A stretch of DNA of 64,000 nucleotides from Zymoseptoria tritici IPO323. Its lineage: Eukaryota; Ascomycota; Dothideomycetes; Mycosphaerellales; Mycosphaerellaceae. The first letter of the stretch is position 1; each line of letters starts with the position of its first letter. Location of the stretch: contig NC_018216.1 in the NCBI RefSeq assembly GCF_000219625.1, forward strand, positions 2,294,001-2,358,000. The letters run 5' to 3'. The notes below the pieces were generated by a model. The model ran no database searches and was not told where the DNA came from. It saw only the letters and a program-made list of their open reading frames with translations. The position numbers were made by a program, and so were the translations under genes. Positions 24,432 to 36,131 of the stretch are shown here, in pieces.

Positions 24432-25857
24432 ATGCTTCTATGCTGTGCCAAAAGGCGATGCGCTACCGGACTGAGACTGCGAGCGATATCGATGCCAATG
24501 CTGAGGATCTCACGCAAGCAGTCCACGAAAACCACGCTGATTGATGAAGAAACCATCTCAGGCTACAAGTCCACCAACTACTACCCGATCAACGTGGGAG
24601 ATACCATCTGCGATGATTACAAAATCAAGGCGAAGCTGGGCTATGGCAGGGACTCCACGGTATGGCTATGCACCAACAAATCGTAAGCCAGAACACCCGA
24701 GGAGCTTGCTCGTACAGACCAACAATTTCTAGACAGTCCTTCAAGACGCTCAAAGTTTCCACTGCTGGCAAGGCTCAGTGTCGGGAGACGCGGGTCATTG
24801 AGCATCTGGTCGATACCTTGGCGACTTCGGAGCATCAAGGCAAGTACTGTGTGCGATGGCCCGAAGACATATTCAACATAGACTCTGCAGACGAAGAACG
24901 CCACCATGAATGTTTCGTGTTCGAGCCTCTGGGACCGAGCCTACTGGAGTTCATGGAAGGCAGAGAAAACAAGACCTTTCACATTGCCGAAGTGCGATGG
25001 ATGGCCATCTACTTCTTGAACGCGCTCGACTTCCTCCACACCCACGAAGTCGTGCATGCTGGTAGCTCCTGCTCCTCTGAATGACCTAGTATGCCTCGTT
25101 GACCCTCGGCCAGATCTGAAGCTGGACAACATCTTGCTCACTCTTCCGTCGAATCGATCCGCGATACTGAACAAGTTGGTCACGGCTGAAAAGCTATCTC
25201 CAAGCTTTGCGAAGATCACAGCAGGTGGGCATCCTGTCGTCCAGTCCCGAGAGATGAATCAGAGCGATTTCACCTTTCCCATCCTTTGCGACCTGGGATC
25301 GGCCGTACTTGGCCGCCCACCTCATGAGGGTCTCGCCCAGGGGTTGCCTTACCGCGCTCCGGAAGTCATTCTCGAGGGCCACTGGAACGAGAAGATCGAT
25401 GTCTGGAGCATGGGTGTCATCGTCGGTACTCCCTCTTCTGGCTATCTCGCGGCTGACGTGGAAACCTTGAGACTGATCTGTGATTCTTAGATCCTCGAAT
25501 TGATGATCGATCAACGATTGTTCGGGGATAGCACCGAGGAGTATGCACTACAGTCGATGGTGCGTTGGCTAAGTTCTCCACCGGTCGCGCTCCTGGATCG
25601 ATGTACACGCGCGGACCAATTCTTCGACAAATCCGGTAAGTGACCGGCATGTGTTGCGACGTGATCGTACTAGCACTAAACGACATTCAGGGCGCTGGAA
25701 ACACGGTGAGATCGCACATGAGAAGCTTGAAGATCGAATAGAGATCGAGCCAGAAATGCCGCAACTTTTCGATTTCATCCGAAGCATGCTGAAATGGGAT
25801 CCCGACGAACGGTGGTCAGCTTCGGAACTGCTGAAGCATCCTTGGTTGCAGGATTGA
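24432..25857 (+). CDS. SRPK-like serine/threonine protein kinase
   Basis: 399 aa in five exons: 24432-24682, 24733-25061, 25114-25421, 25491-25635 and 25691-25857. The introns are 50-69 bp; the third uses a weak donor (GTCGGT), chosen because it alone keeps the kinase core aligned (GVI/ILELM). The N-terminal TNYYPINVGD precedes the glycine loop LGYGRDSTVWLC. The ATP lysine is K91 in TLKVS. The catalytic loop VVHADLKLDN is rebuilt across an intron. The metal motif is DLGSA (DLG as in SRPKs), then YRAPEVILEG, IDVWSMGVI and a C-terminal KHPWLQD. SRPKs phosphorylate Arg/Ser-rich splicing factors; many fungal members are lineage-expanded, so the target is unknown. A retrotransposon LTR lies 80 bp upstream, in the former promoter or leader. 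Confidence 0.8.
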
Positions 25858-26115
25858 ATGAGCAGTACAATCCCAAAAAGCATCCGGCGTTGGTGCTGGT
25901 GTGCAGACAAGCATTGTACGTGGCTGATTCGGCACTCTATCGCACTCGTGCGCTATCAGCACCTTGTTGGAACGAGTGACGATCTCACATACAAGAAGCG
26001 TCCCTAACCGAACGCCGTTGCGACCAATTGCACAGTCGTTCTTCAAGATCTGGAGCGATGCTCCAAGTGTTCACAGGCAAGATTCGTACGCAGCCTGGCT
26101 CTAATATCTAGCTAC

Positions 26116-27644
26116 TCAAACCTTCCTCGGTTGCACCAAGCCATGTACCGTGAGCCACCCTTTCGACGGCGTACGGCCAGCCTGCTTCGACTCCAACTGA
26201 TGGATCTGCCACGATCTCAATAGCCACGTCGCCAACGCACCAGCCAGAAACATGCAACCCGTGAAGATCTGGGCACTGAGATACCCCTTCGCGGCCACAA
26301 GCTCCAGAGCCATGCCCTCTGCGAAGGTCGCTGGCAGCACTAACGGCAGACAGATCATGCCAAAAGCGCTGGGCAGTCTCTGCATGCCAACACAGTCCAC
26401 CGTCACGGCAGTGATGGTACCCCAGTATGTTCCGACGGCCGTACCCGCTGTGATAGCAAACAGGATAAGAACTCCATACGAAGTGGCCGGGACCCAGATC
26501 GCCAAGCAGAAAAGTCCACACATCGCCGTCATGATGGTCGCGACGTTGATGCGCCCAAATCTATCCGACATCCAACCCACCAACGGCCGGCCGAGTCCCA
26601 GTCCAAGATTGAGCATCGCACCAACAACCGAGCCTTGCTTCGGCGTGAGTCCAATGGTGGCCGCATAATTGGGCAGCGAGTACAGCAGAACAATGTAGCC
26701 CAGCTCCGTCATCCAGCCCCAAGTGATCAGCAACCACGTCTCGGCCCTCTTATACTCCCTCACATCGAAAGCCTTCGTGCTCGGCCTCACCAGCCGATTA
26801 CGGTCCTTCAGTAGCACCGCACACGTCAGATTGACAGCCAGCGTGCTGATCGCCAGGATTCTGTACGTCCACCTCCAACCTAGCGTTTCCAAACCCGCTC
26901 CCGCTCCGAGGTTATACGCCAATCCTCCAAATCCCGCACCTGAAGATGCAATGCCCACGGCGAGGGACCGTCGAGCGGAGAACCATTGCGGTAGGATGGC
27001 AGCGGCGGTGATGTACAGACATCCCATCCCCCATCCGAAGCACGCTCCTTGGGACAAGAAGAGGTGCCAAACTTCTGTCGCGAAACTGCTTGTCAGCATG
27101 GAAGTGGACACGAGCAGTGTTCCTATGATGAGCGTGATACGGGTGCCGAAGCGTTCGTTGAGGAGCGCCACGACGGGCGTAACCATCAGAGCTTGGGAGG
27201 TGGAGAGGCCGCCGATCAGTGCGTATTCGAGGTGTGTGGCTCGCGAGAACGTGGATGCTGTGAGGAAGTAGGCCAAGAATACTCCCCACGCTGCGTTGAC
27301 GCCCCAGGTGTGGGCATTGATGAGGAATGTGCAGAGCGTTACGATCCAGCCTGTACACAATGTCAGCTATAGTCACGTTCCGAGTGGATAGTTCGTGTGC
27401 TACCATAGCCGCCATCTGGAGGAACATCCTCTCGCATAGCAACGTTCGTTTCGGTGCCAGTGAGTTGCTCCAGCTCGATGTCTTCGTCGATGGCCGTCGA
27501 GTGTGCAACACTTGGTGATTGTTGCCATGTTGGCGACGTGTTCGTCGCATCTTGCACCGCGTTCAGCTCGCTCTCGGCATTGTGCTTGTTTGATTCAGTC
27601 GTGGCCGCCACATGAGGAGGCATCGCAATCGTCGATCCAGCCAT
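26116..27644 (-). CDS. MFS transporter, monocarboxylate-porter-like (MCT/MCH family)
   Basis: 491 aa in two exons, 27644-27404 and 27350-26116 (intron 53 bp, phase 1). The cytoplasmic N-terminus is polar and ends with VPPDGGYGWIVTL, the MCT signature DGGxGWxV at the start of the first membrane helix. About twelve hydrophobic segments follow with a central loop (RLVRPSTKAFDVREYK). The motif GWMSDRFGRINVATI sits after the loop. MCH-type fungal porters carry monocarboxylates, riboflavin or related compounds, or have unknown substrates; nothing here decides which. It is convergent with the kinase gene (about 260 bp apart) and about 370 bp from the POL1 3' end. Confidence 0.85.
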
Positions 27645-28015
27645 GGTCTTTCAAAAGCGCTATTTGTGAACAGCCGTCGAACCTGCAGCGTTCAAGAGAC
27701 ATCAATAAGATGTTGTAGCGTTGAGTGAAAGGTACATTGGGAGTCATCGTGATGTACTTCACCAAAAGGCGTGCAAGCTCGCCCTTGGTCAAAGTTTTCA
27801 CGCTAAGCTTCCGGATTAGGCAGCTCCTTCCATTCTTGGACCTCGAGCAATAATGTCGCAGTGAACCATCTGTCCAGAGTGATCAGAATCAGACGGAGGC
27901 ACACAAAGGGGCGCCACTTGGTCTCGATCTGGCAAAGCCATTGTTATCTCATGATTGATCATGCCGAACGCCGGTGTTCTTATCCCTGGTAATCCTGACA
28001 TTCAAAGACCCCTCC
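27645..28015. promoter_or_regulatory. upstream region of the MCT-like gene / POL1 3' flank
   Basis: 371 bp in tandem-gene orientation. No ORF or motif recognised. Confidence 0.35.
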
Positions 28016-31000
28016 TCACCCCAACCTCTTGAGAGCAAACCCGAACAACGAATCCATGCTGACCCAGCCCCATCCACTTCTCTCCAGATACTGCTTGACC
28101 ACATCCCTACACACACCGAATCTCTCCCTGTTCAATCCTGCCATGACCTTCACCTTTTCCCTCTTCTCCGTCTCGCCCTCCACCTTGACCAAACTCTTCT
28201 CGTTCTCCATCTTCTCCAAACTCCTGTCCACGTCGAAAAGTCCTTGCAGGTACAGCAGCTGGTTGTACAACGCCTTCTCGCTGTACTCGAATGCCATGCG
28301 TCCCGAACATCCGTATGCAAGACCCTTTGGACCTAAGCAACGGTGCCCGTAGACACTCATTTGTCGTGTTCGCGCGCCGCAGGCGGCATCGTCGCAAGTC
28401 AGCCATGCGGAGTAGTAGCGGGAAGTGTGCGTTCGGATTTGGTGCTCGAGCTGAGCGGAGAGAGTGAGGGTGGAGATTGCAGATTTGCAATTCGAACGTG
28501 GACAAGCCAAGCCGTCGTGGGTGAGAGCAGCGAGAGGTGTGAGAGGCTGTTCGTCAGACGGGTCAGGAGGAGGCTGGCTGAGTCCGCGAAATTCGAAGTG
28601 GTGCTTGCAGCCGAGACAGAGGAGGTGGAGGGGTTCGCAGTCTTTGAAGCGGATGTGGTCAGGAATTTGACTCTCAAGAGTGGTAATCTCGTTCGTCTGC
28701 TCGCTCGAACGGCTAGCGCTCGAGACACGGTATTTGCTGGTGTCGAGGCCGAGACACTCAGCGAGAAGGGAGATGTTCGTGCCGCCAATGGGAGCGCAGA
28801 GACGCTCAACCGGCGGGAGGATTTGTTTGGCGAGGTAGTAATCGACGTCCGGAACGAGCGGACTGTCTCGGGCGAGGACCTCATCCAGATCGTGGGCGTT
28901 CTTTGCAGCGTTTTCGGCGACTCCTGAACTGTTTCCGCAGATCACAAATGCCATCACGTCTTTCGCCTTGACTTGCTTGCCCTTTGCGAGACGTTTGAGG
29001 GCCACTTGCACGGAAGGCATGGAACCACCGTTGGGGTAATCCTTTGGGTTCTTGCCGAGCTGTGTGTAAATCGTGTACTTGTGCTTGGGGATCTCGTTGT
29101 TACGCATCTTCTCACTCAACGTGCGGAGGTAGTCGTGGATCTGGGCAACGACTTTCTCTGGTTCCTCTCCGGATAGGAGGAAATCGAGAAGTGCTCTGTA
29201 ATCTTGTCAGTCCAGTCTTCACCATACAATGCTGAACAAAACTCACTGTGAAGTGTCTTTGGAAAGCTGGCAATACTCTCGTCTCCTCATGTCCAATCCC
29301 TTGACGTCCATCTTCTCAATCCACGTATTGTCATCCTTTTGCACCATAGTCATGGCGGCGTACTTCTTCTTGGCGTGCAGGAGAAGTCGACGGAAGATAT
29401 GGTCGATCTCGATCTCAAGCAGTTCGTACCGCTCGTTGACACTCTTCTGGAACTCTTTGCCCATCTTCAGCGCATCGAGGACATTGTCGGCGTTTGTGTT
29501 GATCATGACAGAGTCGGTATCACCATAGATGACTCGAAGGGCATGCGCCGACTCTGCTAGATCTTTGGTGGACTGCAGAATCTCTCGTCCTTTGGCAGTG
29601 GTGAGAGCGGCGAGCGGTCGAGCGTAGAATCGAGACTTGGTGTATCCCAAACATCCGTACATGGAGTTGGCCGTCAACTTCAGAGCTTGCTGCTTGACGT
29701 CCCAAGTCTTGCGTTGATCTTCGGTGGCAGACTTGTCCTTCATCAACTTCTTCACCTCTCGTCTTCGGCTGACCAAGGTCTTGATCAGACGCGGGAGAAT
29801 GCCCTTGTTCGCAGTGTCGTCCGGCACCTCTGGCACTTTCTCGTCTTCCTCCGTAAGGTGTCCGCGTTCAATGGTGGTGAAGCAGATATTGTACTCCTGG
29901 ATGATACTTGGATAGAGGGAGTTGAAGTCCATGACCAGGATGAATTTGTCGTAGAGGCCCTTCTCAGGCTCGAAGACAAGGCCACCCTTGTACTTGTCCT
30001 TCTTCTTCGCATCGGCTCCCTCTTCGCCTTCGACGTTCTCATTGTCCTCCAGCTTTTTGTTGGTAGCGCCCTTGCCCCATACCTTGTCAGGACAAATGTA
30101 CTTGTTGCGGTAGAACTCGTGGAGCAAAATGTACTCGTTCCGCTCGGCACGTGTGCCGCTCAACGTTCGAGCCCAGGAGTTGCCAGCCAAGTTCGTCAAG
30201 ACTTTGGTCAGAGGCAGCAGTTGTGTCTTAAGCGCAAGAGCGGCGACGTAGTAGGTGTCAACTTCGCACATCTTGACATAGTTCATCAGGCCTTCTCGCG
30301 TCTCGGCCAGAGCAAGAGCCTTTTCATTGTCGATCTCCTTTCGCATGCCGTTGAGGTAAAGCGAGACCATCTCGTCCAGTGTCCAGGACTGACAGTTCGA
30401 CATCATACTCTTACCCATGTCGTTGCCGAGATCGCACAGAAGTCGACCAGCAGCAAGATGTCGCTCGGCGAAAAAGCTACCGCCTCCCTTGCCGACATTC
30501 TTAGGCCAGTCGTTGCGCTTGAGTCTTCCAATCCGATGCCAGCCAGGAGTCCTGCGTTCACGCATACGACTCAGAAGGATGCTATAATCCACATCGTCAA
30601 GTCTGTGGCCCATGATGGCATCAGGGTCGTACTTTTGCATCACCGCCAGCAGCATGCTCAACACTCCAGCTTCGTTCCGCTCCATCTGGATTTTGTGATT
30701 CGCTTTCTCGGCCTCGGCTTTGAAGCCTAGAGGATAGTCGCCGTTGGGACGCATAATTGTTATCAGTCGGCTTGGTATCTTCTCCGCAGGTGTGGTATCC
30801 GACAGGGAGACATTCTCGTAGAAGCGGACACTGGCTACGAGGATCTCGTTCTTGTTTTCCTTCTGGTTGAACACCGTCCTCAAAGCGAGCGACATCAGCG
30901 TCATCGGCGGGGCCTCCAGATTGTCCGAGTCACCCATTGTTGTGATGCTGTCTCTCGGTGACACGACTTGTAGCTCCAGCTTGCACCACGATGCATTATT

Positions 31001-32554
31001 GACAGCGTTGAAGTCGGCGTTCTCGATCTTGAGCCAACAAGGGCCCATGATGTTTTTCCACATGACGAACTGTTCGAAGAGATTGGTGTTGGTGCCGAAG
31101 ACGTGGGAAAAGGTCTCTCCAGTGAGATCCATTGACAAAGCCGGCTTGTCGTAAGGATAGAGCAATTTGAGGTAATCCGCCTCCCTGGGGATGCCAGGCA
31201 GCTCAAAGGCGTACTTGCGGGAACTCTGCTTGATCTTGTGCATTGTCACTTTCTGCCTTGACATGATGCTGTCGACCTCTTCGTAGACATCCTTGAAGTC
31301 GATCTCCTCATCCGTCTCCCTTCCGCGGCGGTAGCGATTCTCGCGTGGGAGGAAGTAGAGCTTGCGAAGGATGTTGTCGACTTTGACGAAAGCAGACACA
31401 AAGCTTCCATCTTTTCGGTTCTTGACTTTGCCAAACAGGCAGAGACTACCGTTGACTTCAGTGTAGTCAGTCCAGAAGAAACGAAGAGAGCCGTCATCCT
31501 CGATAGCGTCCTGGCTGTCCAGTTTGCCGATCTTGGCTGTCTCTGCAGCTGGGCTGCTCATAATGTTCAATTGATCAGTGACCCTGTTGATCGCAGTCAT
31601 GTCAACTTCATCGGCTGGTCCTCGCGTCGGTGAAGAGCTGTTTGGAGTCGGGTAGGCTGGCTTTGCGACTGGTTTCGAAAGCTTCGGTGCAGGACGGCTG
31701 CCCTTGATGTTGACCGCGGTCTTCAACTTGGCATTTCCTGTAACCTCTGCAATCTCCATGAGATCCTCCTCTTCTTCCTCCTCGGCCTTGATCGTGGCAT
31801 GCTCTTTCCGCTCGACGGCCTTCACAGCAGGAGAGGACGGCATGGGGTCACTCATGATCATGTCATCATCATCGTTCTGCGTCATGTATGTGTCGCCGTC
31901 CTCGATCGGAGCAGATGGGAGCGGTGGTTCGTTCTCAGTTCTCCTGGATCGTTGTGCAGCGCGTTCAATGTCCTCGAGGGGAGGAGATAGGACTCTCGTC
32001 TTCCGTCGGTCATTGCTCTTAACGGGCTTTCCGTATGAGGGCGCTCGGGTCTGAATGTTCGTGTCCACATCACCAAGCAGATTGTTCATAAAGTCGTCAT
32101 CCTCGGCTGTTCGCACGGGCTTCGGTTTCGGCGCGTTCGTGGGCTTCTGATTGAAGTATTTGTTGATGCCCTTGTTCTGCCTCTCGATTCGATCGGCGTC
32201 CTCTTCGCGTTTTCGTTTGGCTTGTGATATTGTAAGCACAACTGACCTCTGAATTCAAACATCACACATACCAGCCTTGCTGTTCTTCGGACGGTCATCC
32301 TCGCTCTCGCTGTCGTACATTGGCTGTCGTTCATCTTGCCAGTCTTCGCGGCCGTCGTCGGCGTATCCTTCGCCATTGTCATCCACCACGAAGTCATCCT
32401 GTTCCAAACGGCTTCGCACAACTTTCTTGTATCCCTCGTCGTCGACTGTTTCGTATATGGATTCTGCTTCCTCGACCTTGTAATCGTCAAAGGCCGTCTT
32501 GCCCGCCGCACGAAGAGCGCGAATACGCTTGAGAGCGTCAGCCTTGGACGCCAT
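28016..32554 (-). CDS. POL1: DNA polymerase alpha catalytic subunit
   Basis: Replicative B-family polymerase that extends primase RNA primers at origins and Okazaki fragments. 1,478 aa in three exons, 32554-32272, 32220-29247 and 29195-28016, with two 51-bp introns. The N-terminal DNA_pol_alpha_N block (ALKRIRALRAAGKTAFDDYK) is followed by an acidic disordered part. A degenerate exonuclease-like domain comes next, then polymerase motif A (MDFNSLYPSIIQEYNICF), motif B (LTANSMYGCLGY) and motif C (VIYGDTDSVMIN). The C-terminal zinc region keeps its cysteines (LCLGCKHHF, CPRSNC, CDDAACGAR, HRCLGPKG, YGCSGRM). Length is close to yeast Pol1 (1,468 aa). It is divergent from the eL13 gene, 288 bp between start codons. 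Confidence 0.97.
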
Positions 32555-32842
32555 AGTGAGAATGCAGTTCGAATCGAAGTATCGCTGCTAATGGTATAGC
32601 ATGTTTGGAAATTCGCGGTGGTGGAGCAATTCGAGAGGATGTCTTTCGCGGGGCGCGTTTTACCAACGCTAGGGCAACGCGACCGCGCTTCTCGTGTCGC
32701 GCTTTCCGTATGACTAAGACTGCTCCTGCCGAAGATCTACCGTTCTTGCCAAGCCTCAAGTCCGAGCCCACCCATTTCGAATTTGCAGAATCGCTTTGAA
32801 CTTCTCGAACTCAGGTCACCGACAGATCGCAATACCGCCAAA
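32555..32842. promoter_or_regulatory. divergent promoter, POL1 / RPL13
   Basis: 288 bp between the start codons of two growth-linked genes. A GC-rich stretch (32640-32700) lies in the middle; no motif is assigned. Confidence 0.4.
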
Positions 32843-33759
32843 ATGGTATGCACCGCAAACACTCAGCAGGACGACACATCACATGCTGACATTCCAACCA
32901 GACGATCAAGCACAACCAGCAGATCCAGCACAACCGTAAGCCTCGAACCCGGAGAACATTTATACGTCGCATTGAAGAACTACCACTGACATGTCGCAGA
33001 TTTCCGCAAGGACTGGCAACGCCGTGTCCGCGTGCACTTCGACCAGGTAATTCCCCTCTCACCTTGAGAGCAGTGGCGCCTGCAGTGCACAGCAATGTCC
33101 TGACACCCGATTCTTCGAATAGCCCGGTCGTAAGACCCGCAGACGCAATGCCCGCCAGGACAAGGCCGCCAAGTTGGCTCCTCGCCCAGTCGACAAGCTC
33201 CGCCCTGTTGTCCGATGCCCGACCATCAAGTACAACCGCCGCGTGCGCGCCGGTCGTGGTTTCTCGCTCGTTGAGCTGAAGGTACGCATTAAAGAATGGA
33301 GGACGCAACACATTGGACAACTTCTCACATCATACACAGGAGGCTGGCATCCCCCGCAAGCTTGCGCCTACCATCGGAATCTCCGTCGACCCTCGCCGCG
33401 CCAACCTGTCCGAGGAGGCTCTTGCCGTCAACGTCCAGCGCCTGAAGGCTTTCAAGGAGCGCCTGGTCCTTTTCCCACGCAACGCCAAGGTCACCAAGAA
33501 CGGCGACGCACCCGAGAAGGAGGTCGAGGCCGCCAAGCAGATTGGTCCTCACCTTTACGCCGGCAAAGTCAAGCAGAGCAACAAGGCTTTCCCCATCGAC
33601 AACAAGGTTGTCATCAAGGAGGGCAAGATCTCCGACTATCCGGCCACCGAGAACGCCTACCGTGTGCTCCGCGATGCCCGCAGCGACGCCCGCCTGGTTG
33701 GCAAGCGCGAGAAACGTGCGAAGGCCAAGGAGGAGGAGGAGAAGGACAAGAAGAAATAG
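32843..33759 (+). CDS. RPL13: 60S ribosomal protein eL13
   Basis: 220 aa in five exons: 32843-32845 (the start codon alone), 32902-32935, 33000-33046, 33123-33281 and 33340-33759. All introns are GT-AG and frames close exactly. The joined protein shows eL13 landmarks: [75 protein letters not shown] and a basic C-terminus. It binds 25S rRNA in the large subunit. Four introns packed at the 5' end, one directly after ATG, is typical for fungal ribosomal-protein genes. Confidence 0.95.
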
Positions 33760-34780
33760 AGGTTTGCACCTCTGATTTCGTCCGGGAAGTGATTCTTTGC
33801 ATGCATGGCGTTGGGCGGATGGAAAACTACTATGACCACGGCATTATGGGCTGCCAGGCATATGGGAACGACCCATGGAATGATTGTAGCATAGCAAGTC
33901 GCATGCTCAAAGCTTCTGCAAACGAATCGCTGTCCCGCATGCTGTGTCCCATTATCGTAGTGTGTGGTGACTGTGAGTGTTGACCGACCGTGACCGTAAA
34001 ATCGAAACCACGAGGCCTGCACGCCACAACTGTTGGACTACACGAAGCAAGGACATGCAGGACAGCAGATAGGCTTTCTGGACTGCAGCTCACAGCAGAA
34101 CAGGCTTTGCATCTGCACTTCACCTCCCACGCCTCTCACACTTCACCGCATGTCTGACATCCTCGGCGTATATCTCCTGCTGCCGCCATTTCTCATATCT
34201 ACGAATCAAGATTCCCTCCCACCTCCCGCACAATGTCCTCGGTCCGCGTGGCGTCTTTCTCCATCACATGGCCTATAGCACAACGGGCGACTATGCCCAA
34301 ACCGGCTGCTATCGAACTCTTGCATCATCACCGTTGTTTCCCTTGACCGCGAGCGCCCTTCTTTCCTTCTCCACTCCTTGCAGGCTGTGTGCTAGCTATC
34401 TCCGCTGTGAGGATCTAATAAAGCTGCGGATCTCCGGTGACCAGTCGTCGAGAAATCCGCAAAGACAACAAGGTTGTGCACGGCTCAACTCAAGCGATCA
34501 CAACATACAGTGCGACATGGGGACCCCGAGCGACGCGACGACACAACAACAATCATCCAGAGAATTCCGCTCATATTAATGTTGAGTTATACTGGTTCGA
34601 CGCTCTACATCCAGTGAGCGGTCTCCAGCAAGTCGGCAGTCTGTCAATTCGAATCCGAACCAGACCTGCAATCGAGGATCAGCAACAGGGACCACAACAG
34701 CACACCAACAGCCACTCGACCGGGCCGTACCCCGTACCAGACTCTAGACATAATCGACAGAACAAGCATCCAGTCTCAGC
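33760..34780. promoter_or_regulatory. 1-kb spacer: eL13 3' flank and Rab-like gene leader
   Basis: Between two same-strand genes. No ORF with family features. The last 350 bp before 34781 are CA-rich and look like a long 5' leader. Confidence 0.4.
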
Positions 34781-35725
34781 ATGACCTCTCCACCCTCCCT
34801 CGAAGCCAAACTCGTCGTCCTCGGCTCCCAAGGTGTCGGCAAAACCACCCTCGTCCACCGTTACGCAAAGAACACCTACATTCCCCCTTCACGAGCCCAA
34901 TCGACCGTTGGCGCCTCCTTCCTCACCACCCGCGTCTCGGATCCCGAATCTGGCGCCGATATCCGCCTTCAAATATGGGACACGGCCGGCCAAGAACGTT
35001 TCCGATCGATTTCACGATTATACTACCGCGGTGCCAACGCGGCGATTTTGTGCTATGATGTTACGAGCGCGAAGAGTTTTGAGGATATGGGAACTTGGTT
35101 GAAAGAGTTGAGGGAGAATTGTGCGGCGGACACGGTGATTCACGTGGTGGGTACAAAGAGCGATGTGGTGGCTAAGGACCCGACGCTAAGGGAGGTGAGC
35201 TTTGAGAGGTGTATAGGGTATGTGGCGGAGATGTTGTATCCTTCGCTGGCGTCAACACCGGGAGTGGGAGGTGGTCCGTTCATGAGCAGTCCGCCGACTA
35301 CGGCGGGAGGATTGGCACATCTTTCCAGTTCGCAGAGTAATCGCTTGTCTGGATTTTGGGGACAGGAACAGATTTGGGGTTGTTGCCATGAGGTGTCGTC
35401 GAAAGACGGGGAGGGAATTGAAGAGATGTTTCGGGTTGTGACGCGGAAATTGGTGGAACAGCACGCTCGACGAGCGGAGAGGCAGCGGTTGTTGGAAGAG
35501 TATGCGATGAGAGGGACACCTGGAATGGACACGGGAGGACCGGGTGGCGGACAAGGTGGATACTTTGATTTGCAGAATGGGACGGGAAGTTTTCGGTTGG
35601 GTCAACATGGCGACAAGAGGAGGAGTTGGCTGGGGAGTCTTGCTACACCGGGTGGGGCAACCTCGTACGGCGTCGAGGGTCAGGATGAGGATGTGAAGGG
35701 AAGGGCGAGAGGAAGGTGTTGCTAA
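34781..35725 (+). CDS. Rab-family small GTPase with internal insertion
   Basis: Intronless, 314 aa, longer than usual Rabs (about 200-220). The P-loop is GSQGVGKTTL, the effector region STVGASF, switch II WDTAGQERF followed by SISRLYYRGANAAILCYDV (the Rab YYRGA signature). The base-specificity motif is GTKSD instead of NKxD. About 70 residues rich in Gly, Ser and Pro separate it from the SAK-like EVSSKDGEGIEEMF. The C-terminus is a Gly-rich linker ending in two cysteines, a geranylgeranyl site. The effector loop resembles the Rab5/21/22/31 group, so an endocytic role is possible. Exact subfamily is not assigned. Confidence 0.85.
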   Translation: MTSPPSLEAKLVVLGSQGVGKTTLVHRYAKNTYIPPSRAQSTVGASFLTTRVSDPESGADIRLQIWDTAGQERFRSISRLYYRGANAAILCYDVTSAKSFEDMGTWLKELRENCAADTVIHVVGTKSDVVAKDPTLREVSFERCIGYVAEMLYPSLASTPGVGGGPFMSSPPTTAGGLAHLSSSQSNRLSGFWGQEQIWGCCHEVSSKDGEGIEEMFRVVTRKLVEQHARRAERQRLLEEYAMRGTPGMDTGGPGGGQGGYFDLQNGTGSFRLGQHGDKRRSWLGSLATPGGATSYGVEGQDEDVKGRARGRCC

Positions 35726-36131
35726 CGACAATGGATATGGAATGCTTGACCGAATCTGGAATTCGTGGAACGTCTGTATATGATAGCGCCGGCGTCTGGT
35801 TGGAATTTGTGCGACTTACGGGACATACTTTTGGCACTGCTTGTTTCGACTGGGAGACAGCCCGTACACACAACAGCGTGGGGGAGTGGTACATCAGCTC
35901 TGCTCGGCGTTCTGCTTTGTTGCCGAGGAAGACTGCACTTGCTGCGAAATGAGGCATCGGCGAATGCTGTAATGATTTGTACAATACGTTCGAGATACCC
36001 TTGTTTGAATCATCGAGTGTCTCTCGCCAGACTCGAATCCAGGAGGAAGTATAGACAAACATGATGTGACTCCGCCCCACGCCATGCAAATGAAGACTGT
36101 GCCGCTCTCTATGCTATTGCCGTTGTCCCTT
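35726..36131. other. convergent spacer
   Basis: 406 bp between the 3' ends of the Rab-like and COX14-domain genes. Nothing recognised. Confidence 0.35.

Noticed and set aside
29687..30730. 347-codon plus-strand frame
   Set aside because: It is antisense to DNA polymerase alpha, whose conserved motifs lie on the other strand.
34033..34579. Open frames upstream of the Rab-like gene
   Set aside because: No family feature; the Rab start at 34781 is clear and this fits a long leader or promoter.
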